Positions 53,529 to 57,145 of a stretch of DNA of 57,145 bases are shown here, piece after piece. Source of the DNA: Saprospiraceae bacterium. GTDB lineage: Bacteria; Bacteroidota; Bacteroidia; Chitinophagales; Saprospiraceae. Each line of letters begins with the position of its first letter. The stretch's first letter is position 1. The notes under the pieces were generated by a model that was not told the origin of the DNA, made no database searches, and saw nothing but the letters and a program-made list of their open reading frames with translations. The position numbers and the translations under genes are program-made. The stretch lies in assembly GCA_026993525.1 (NCBI GenBank), contig JALWSS010000114.1, positions 1 to 57,145 on the forward strand, in the 5' to 3' direction.

Positions 53529-55952
53529 CTACTGTCCCTTTTCCTCCTCGATGAACCACGCCTTGAATTCCTTCCAGCTTCTCGGAATTCGCTTCTCGGA
53601 CAGGTCAATTTCCGCATCGAATTTGCCGATCAGGAAGGGAAGTGAAAGCTTCAGTTTGTATTTGATGTCGCCTTTCTTCCAGATGCCTTCCACTTTTTTC
53701 TTCTCTGTATCGGAAAGTTTAGACATCATCTTCTCGTAATACTTCCGTTGCTCTGCATTACTTGTAAACAGCTTGTCCCCCATACCCTCAATGCTGTTCT
53801 GAATGCCTTTAAGTACATCCCGCATCTGGTCGCTCATATCCTCAAGTATTTTGTTTCTGAGTTTATTGGATTCTAAAATGTTAGAAGTATTACCTGCGGT
53901 TTCGCCTGTGTTCCTTGCAATTTTTTTTAGCTCTTTAACTATTGCATTACCATTTTCTCCCAGATCGGCTCTTTTATGCTCCTGTTGTTGTGGCCTGTAA
54001 CCATCGAGTACTTCCTTCACCGGGATTTCCTCTGCAAGTTCAGGATGGAAATACGGTTGGTTGTGCTGCTCATATTTCAAAAGGTGGTCGTAGTTGAGCC
54101 AGTAGTCTTTGTAGGGTATTTCCCGGGTTACCTTCAGTTTTTCATAAGGTTCATGAAGCTTGTCAAAACTGGTGACGATGGTATACAGAAAAGACCGCCT
54201 CAGATTTTCGGGGCCATCCACTTCTACTTCGATTTGGTTGAACCGGAAAGACTGACGTACCAAAGCTTTGCAGCCGTTGCCGTCTTTGATCACCACGCCA
54301 CTCCGCCACACTTTGTCGTCCTCGATCTGCTGGTAGTGATCAACAATGAATTGGGTCATGAAAAGATCGGGCGGATATTGCTTGTAGTCGAGTCGGAAGC
54401 GCATTGGGTTTGCCACCTCCCATACTTTTTCCGGCTCGGCATCAGGGAAAAGCGTGGGTATCAGGTAGGTGTCCTCGCCGCCTCTGGCCGGATAACAAAG
54501 CCGAAAGGTTTCCATCAAGCGTACCAAAAAGTTGAAACGGGAACGAGGATATCTTTTGAGGTCAAAAATGCGCTCGAGATCGCCAAATGAAAAACAGCCT
54601 TTGTTGGCCTCTTTGATTTCCGGATGATTCAAAATGCCATACGCCCCGTCCATCAACCACCTTGGATTGATCACGTGGGTATCCATCAACCGGGGATCAT
54701 CCACAAAACTGACCACTGTACCCAGCCAGGACATCTGTTTCAGGAAAGTATTGGCTTCATCCTCTTCCAGACCCCTGACCCCTTCCAGCTCTAAATACCT
54801 GTTGTAAGTAATGAAGTCATTTTCCAGTTTTTCCAAAGCCTCCTTGACATCAAACCATTCCGGACGCTGGAGTTGGAACACGCCAGGCATGAGTTCATTG
54901 TCGGAAACAGCCTTGTGAATCGCTGTTTGCAATTCATCAATCGTGTCCAAAGCAATGATCCCTTCTTTTTCATTGTCATAAACCGCCGTGCGCACAAAGC
55001 CCACGATGTTGGGATAGTCTCTTTGCAAGGCTGCGCGATCCAGGTCGTGGGTGTCCAGGTCCGTTTTGTTGATGGCGATGAGAACCGGCGCACCTCCACC
55101 GAGTTTTTGTACCAGTTCCAGCCAATAGTTGAGGTCTTGCCTTTCGGTACGGGCCACGGTGACCAACACATACATGGTGCGTTCGGTGAAGAAAAACTGG
55201 TGGGTGCTGCGCATGAAGTGCTGACCCCCAAGATCCCATACATTCAATCGGATATTGCCTTCGGGAGAGGGTGCCGGTTTGAGCCGGCCCAATTCGATGC
55301 CGTGGGTGGTGGTGATTTTCCGGGTGAGTTTCCGATGAATCAGCATCTCCACAAGGTGGGTCTTGCCCACTTCGCTGTCGCCGATGAACATCACCTTGGC
55401 TTCCAGAATGGGGCGCTTTCCCCGGGCCTGCAGCCAGCGTAGGATTTCTTCATTGCCGGCTTTGCGCACATCTGCCGGCACATCCTCCAGCCCATTCCCC
55501 GACACATCCAGCACCTCCAGGGCTTCCACATTGGGGGGCGGGGTGAGGCGGGTGAGGCGGTTTTCGAAGAGGTTGAGGGCCCGGAGGCGCACATTGTGAC
55601 GCTCCAAAACCTTCACGATATTCTCCCACTTCTCATCCGTAAGGCCGAGGGCAGCCAGGTTCAGGCCCGTAAGCTCGCCCTTCTCATCCAGGGCGTATTT
55701 GGGCTGCCCGTAGCGAACCCCCATCAGGTTGACCGGAAAGCCGACGGGCAGGGGTGGGGCGGGATGGAGGTGTACGCGCGCCTCAGGTAACAAGGTGGCG
55801 ATCCATTCCGGATGAATTTTGAGGAATTCTTCAGCCTTGTAACCATAAGCATGCTGATCGGCTTTGGAAAGTAGGTATTCTTCCAAACCGGCTTTCTCCG
55901 GCAGTAGTGGTTCGAGCTCTTGTATGAGTTTTTCGGTATCCATGTGTTCCAT
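53529..55952 (-). CDS. Leucine-rich-repeat Roc-COR family GTPase
   Basis: 807 residues from the ATG at 55952 (MEHMDTEKL); a TTG upstream is less likely. A short LRR block at residues ~95-175 (LTGLNLAALGL, LRALNLFENRLTRL, LEVLDVSGNGLEDVP) precedes the Roc GTPase. G1 is GDSEVGKTHL (191-200), then WDLGGQHF (G3) and AINKTDLD (G4). A COR-like region follows (WLGTVVSFVDDPRL, RWLMDGAYGIL). The C-terminal ~150 residues are helical and end in a lysine-rich part of unknown fold. Bacterial Roc proteins act as signalling or self-defence switches. It is next to a C-type-lectin-fold protein (56298-57002). Confidence 0.85.
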   Translation of the reverse strand: MEHMDTEKLIQELEPLLPEKAGLEEYLLSKADQHAYGYKAEEFLKIHPEWIATLLPEARVHLHPAPPLPVGFPVNLMGVRYGQPKYALDEKGELTGLNLAALGLTDEKWENIVKVLERHNVRLRALNLFENRLTRLTPPPNVEALEVLDVSGNGLEDVPADVRKAGNEEILRWLQARGKRPILEAKVMFIGDSEVGKTHLVEMLIHRKLTRKITTTHGIELGRLKPAPSPEGNIRLNVWDLGGQHFMRSTHQFFFTERTMYVLVTVARTERQDLNYWLELVQKLGGGAPVLIAINKTDLDTHDLDRAALQRDYPNIVGFVRTAVYDNEKEGIIALDTIDELQTAIHKAVSDNELMPGVFQLQRPEWFDVKEALEKLENDFITYNRYLELEGVRGLEEDEANTFLKQMSWLGTVVSFVDDPRLMDTHVINPRWLMDGAYGILNHPEIKEANKGCFSFGDLERIFDLKRYPRSRFNFLVRLMETFRLCYPARGGEDTYLIPTLFPDAEPEKVWEVANPMRFRLDYKQYPPDLFMTQFIVDHYQQIEDDKVWRSGVVIKDGNGCKALVRQSFRFNQIEVEVDGPENLRRSFLYTIVTSFDKLHEPYEKLKVTREIPYKDYWLNYDHLLKYEQHNQPYFHPELAEEIPVKEVLDGYRPQQQEHKRADLGENGNAIVKELKKIARNTGETAGNTSNILESNKLRNKILEDMSDQMRDVLKGIQNSIEGMGDKLFTSNAEQRKYYEKMMSKLSDTEKKKVEGIWKKGDIKYKLKLSLPFLIGKFDAEIDLSEKRIPRSWKEFKAWFIEEEKGQ

Positions 55953-56077
55953 TTTAAAAAAATAGGGGAGGCGCAACCTTCACCCTGTTGCGGGTTACCG
56001 GCGTCGCTGCCCGGGCAGGCGGGGCCTGCGTATTCCTCCCGTAGAGCCGGGAGCGGGCATTCGCCGGTGCGCTTGCG

Positions 56078-56093
56078 TCCCGACTGCTCGGGA
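56078..56093. repeat. TCCCGA-CTGC-TCGGGA palindrome
   Basis: A 6-bp stem with a 4-base loop, of the same sequence class as the palindromes at 28660-28677 and 42442-42460. Confidence 0.7.
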
Positions 56094-56112
56094 TTCAGTG
56101 GCGCCATCCGGC

Positions 56113-56147
56113 GGCCCGTGAGCTGGGGGCGAAGGCCACCCGGTATT
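56113..56147 (-). pseudogene. Stub of a formylglycine-enzyme/lectin-fold gene 3' end
   Basis: The 21 bases at 56123-56143 are identical to 56302-56322 inside the gene's end (coding for RVAFAP). Sequence diverges sharply upstream on the coding strand. It is either a decayed paralogue or a leftover template-repeat end. Confidence 0.5.
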
Positions 56148-56151
56148 AATT

Positions 56152-56178
56152 GAGGGTATGACTTGAAGTCATGCCCTC
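56152..56178. repeat. 12-bp hairpin
   Basis: GAGGGTATGACT (56152-56163) pairs with AGTCATGCCCTC (56167-56178) with one G-U and a TGA loop. It lies ~120 bases downstream of the lectin-fold gene's stop; no U tract. Confidence 0.55.
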
Positions 56179-56297
56179 ATTTGGGGCAATTGGGGCTGCG
56201 CCCCAAACCCCCTTCTGCCGCTGACCGCTGCCTGCTCGTCCCTCACAGGCGGCTTGTCAGCAGGCTTTATCCAACTCACGGGCCGCCTCCGGCGCCA

Positions 56298-57002
56298 CTA
56301 CCTGGGGGCGAAGGCCACCCGGAAGCCGTAGTAGTAGTACCGGTTGACGGGGTGGTTGTAGTTGCGGCAGCTGGCACGGCAGTACTGAGGGTAGTCGAAG
56401 TAGCCGCCACCGCGCAGCAAGCGGCTGCCGCCCTTTGCAGGCCCCCTGGGATCATGCACGGGCTCTCTGCTTTTACACAAGGCATAGTAGTCACCACCAT
56501 ACCGATCCATGCACCACTCCCATACATTGCCGCTCATGTCGTACAGGCCCAGCTCGTTGGCAAGCAGCAGGCCCACCTCGTGGGTTTCATCGCCACTGTT
56601 TTTGTTGTACCAGCCCACCTGCGGCAGGTGGTCGCTGCCGGCGTAGCGGTAGCCCTGGCTGTGGCGCCCGCCCCTGGCGGCGTACTCCCACTCGGCCTCG
56701 GTGGGCAGGCGGAAGCTGCCTTCGAGGCCTTGCTTCTTTAAAAAGGAGCGCACTGTTTTCAGGGCGTTCAGTTTCTCGAAGAAGGCCTGTGCATCGAACC
56801 AGCTCACTTTCTCCACCGGCCGCCTGGGACCTTTGTACCTTGCCGGATTATCACCCGCCACCGCTTCGTACAGGCGCTGGGTCACGGGCCAGCGCCCCAT
56901 CCGGAAACCGGACAGGATGACCCGGTGGGCGGGCTTTTCGCTACCGTAAGGTGATAACTCATCTCCCATCAAAAACTCGCCGCCCTCTACGAAGACGAGC
57001 TC
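56298..57002 (-). CDS. Formylglycine-generating-enzyme/C-type-lectin-fold protein, 5' end cut, DGR-like 3' end
   Basis: About 235 residues, entered from the right edge. The FGE-sulfatase fold is clear: LVFVEGGEFLMGDE, HRVILSGFRMGRWPVTQ, FRLPTEAEWEYAARGG, GLYDMSGNVWEWCMDRYGG and the end GFRVAFAPR. Catalytic cysteines of true formylglycine enzymes are not recognisable, so it may bind rather than modify. In the last ~35 codons nearly every polar position uses NAC codons (TAC, GAC, AAC, CAC), with TTC and AGC, as expected where a template AAC is mutated at adenines. The frame stays open past 57002, but that part is probably antisense of foreign DNA. Confidence 0.8.
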   Translation of the reverse strand, partial: ELVFVEGGEFLMGDELSPYGSEKPAHRVILSGFRMGRWPVTQRLYEAVAGDNPARYKGPRRPVEKVSWFDAQAFFEKLNALKTVRSFLKKQGLEGSFRLPTEAEWEYAARGGRHSQGYRYAGSDHLPQVGWYNKNSGDETHEVGLLLANELGLYDMSGNVWEWCMDRYGGDYYALCKSREPVHDPRGPAKGGSRLLRGGGYFDYPQYCRASCRNYNHPVNRYYYYGFRVAFAPR

Positions 57003-57145
57003 CAGGTCGGGCAGGCCGGCGAGCTGCGCGCCATGGCCGAGCGGCAGTATGTCCGCCGGATTCGTATCCCAGCCAAGCGCGGCGCCATCTACGACCGCGG
57101 GATGAACGAGCTGGCGGTCAGCGTGCGGACCCCTTCGGTGTACGT
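56997..57145 (+). CDS. Fragment of FtsI-like penicillin-binding protein, foreign-looking, partial
   Basis: The plus-strand frame through 57000-57145 reads LQVGQAGELRAMAERQYV and then RIPAKRGAIYDRGMNELAVSV, ending SVY. This is the N-terminal dimerisation region of FtsI/PBP2 peptidoglycan transpeptidases (RGxIYDRxxxxLAxS motif). Base composition is very GC-rich with G/C third positions, unlike the rest of the window. It has no start codon of its own here and meets the lectin-fold gene head-on at a GAGCTC (56997-57002). The best reading is a chimeric assembly join or a recombination scar. Confidence 0.7.

Larger units (their letters stand above)
55953..56297. other. Spacer with palindromes and an FGE-like stub
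   Basis: No intact gene. It holds the TCCCGA...TCGGGA palindrome (56078-56093), a 21-base copy of the 3' end of the neighbouring lectin-fold gene (56123-56143), a hairpin (56152-56178), and an inverted repeat whose arms lie at about 56098-56122 and 56275-56299. The region is GC-rich and looks scrambled. Confidence 0.5.

Noticed and set aside
57003-57145. N-terminal extension of the FGE-like protein on the minus strand
   Set aside because: The minus frame is open, but the plus strand matches FtsI residue by residue, so the open minus frame is most likely an antisense effect of high GC.

Overview
The window looks like a chromosomal piece of a Bacteroidota bacterium, most likely of the Saprospiraceae/Lewinellaceae type. 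The evidence is several secreted proteins ending in type IX secretion (T9SS) sorting or gliding-motility C-terminal domains, a promoter of the Bacteroidota form TTG-N19-TAnnTTTG, small lipoproteins, and many short palindromes and tandem repeats between genes. The ends are imperfect. The window opens inside a broken transposase. It closes with about 145 bases of GC-rich sequence that encodes, on the opposite strand, part of a foreign-looking penicillin-binding protein, so the right edge is probably a chimeric or recombinant join.

Layout. 1-1700: transposase remnant, a small lipoprotein and hairpins. 1.7-6.3 kb: lipoprotein, fadD acyl-CoA ligase, barrel protein, LolA-like carrier and a conserved hypothetical. 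6.4-24 kb: surface polysaccharide and secreted-protein region. It holds a GT39 glycosyltransferase, a Wzy-like polymerase/ligase, a Wzz-like chain-length protein, a PKD/T9SS protein, a beta-helix T9SS gene broken by four homopolymer frameshifts, a Wzx-like flippase and a 2332-residue PKD-repeat protein. 24-32 kb: ordinary genes (secernin-like C69 peptidase, membrane-anchored nitrilase-fold enzyme, GT4 glycosyltransferase, OsmC, AI-2E family transporter, purE, DUF4199, M28 glutaminyl-cyclase-like lipoprotein).

32-50 kb is the standout. About 20 genes on the minus strand read in one direction from an ArsR-type regulator and form a sulfur-oxidizing heterodisulfide-reductase-like (sHdr) locus. 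In transcription order they are arsR, tusA, dsrE2, a lipoate ligase, a small unknown, dsrE, lbpA, shdrC1, shdrB1, shdrA, the conserved shdr 'hyp' gene, a fused shdrC2B2, a second lbpA, a LipS-type radical SAM enzyme, a second lipoate ligase, a second LipS-type enzyme, etfB, etfA, an ETF:quinone oxidoreductase-like membrane iron-sulfur protein, and a further radical SAM gene. Inferred working: DsrE/DsrE2/TusA carry sulfane sulfur to the lipoyl arm of LbpA. The two ligases and two LipS enzymes build that lipoyl group. The sHdr complex oxidizes the bound sulfur, and electrons may leave through EtfAB and the membrane protein to the quinone pool. The locus is recognisable family by family, but its presence in a Bacteroidota context, the gene fusion and the built-in Etf branch make it the main discovery candidate.

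50-57 kb: a block of complex tandem repeats, a beta-helix T9SS protein, a leucine-rich-repeat Roc-COR GTPase, and a formylglycine-generating-enzyme/C-type-lectin-fold protein. The 3' end of that last gene has the NAC-codon pattern of a diversity-generating-retroelement variable region. No tRNA, rRNA or CRISPR array was seen.
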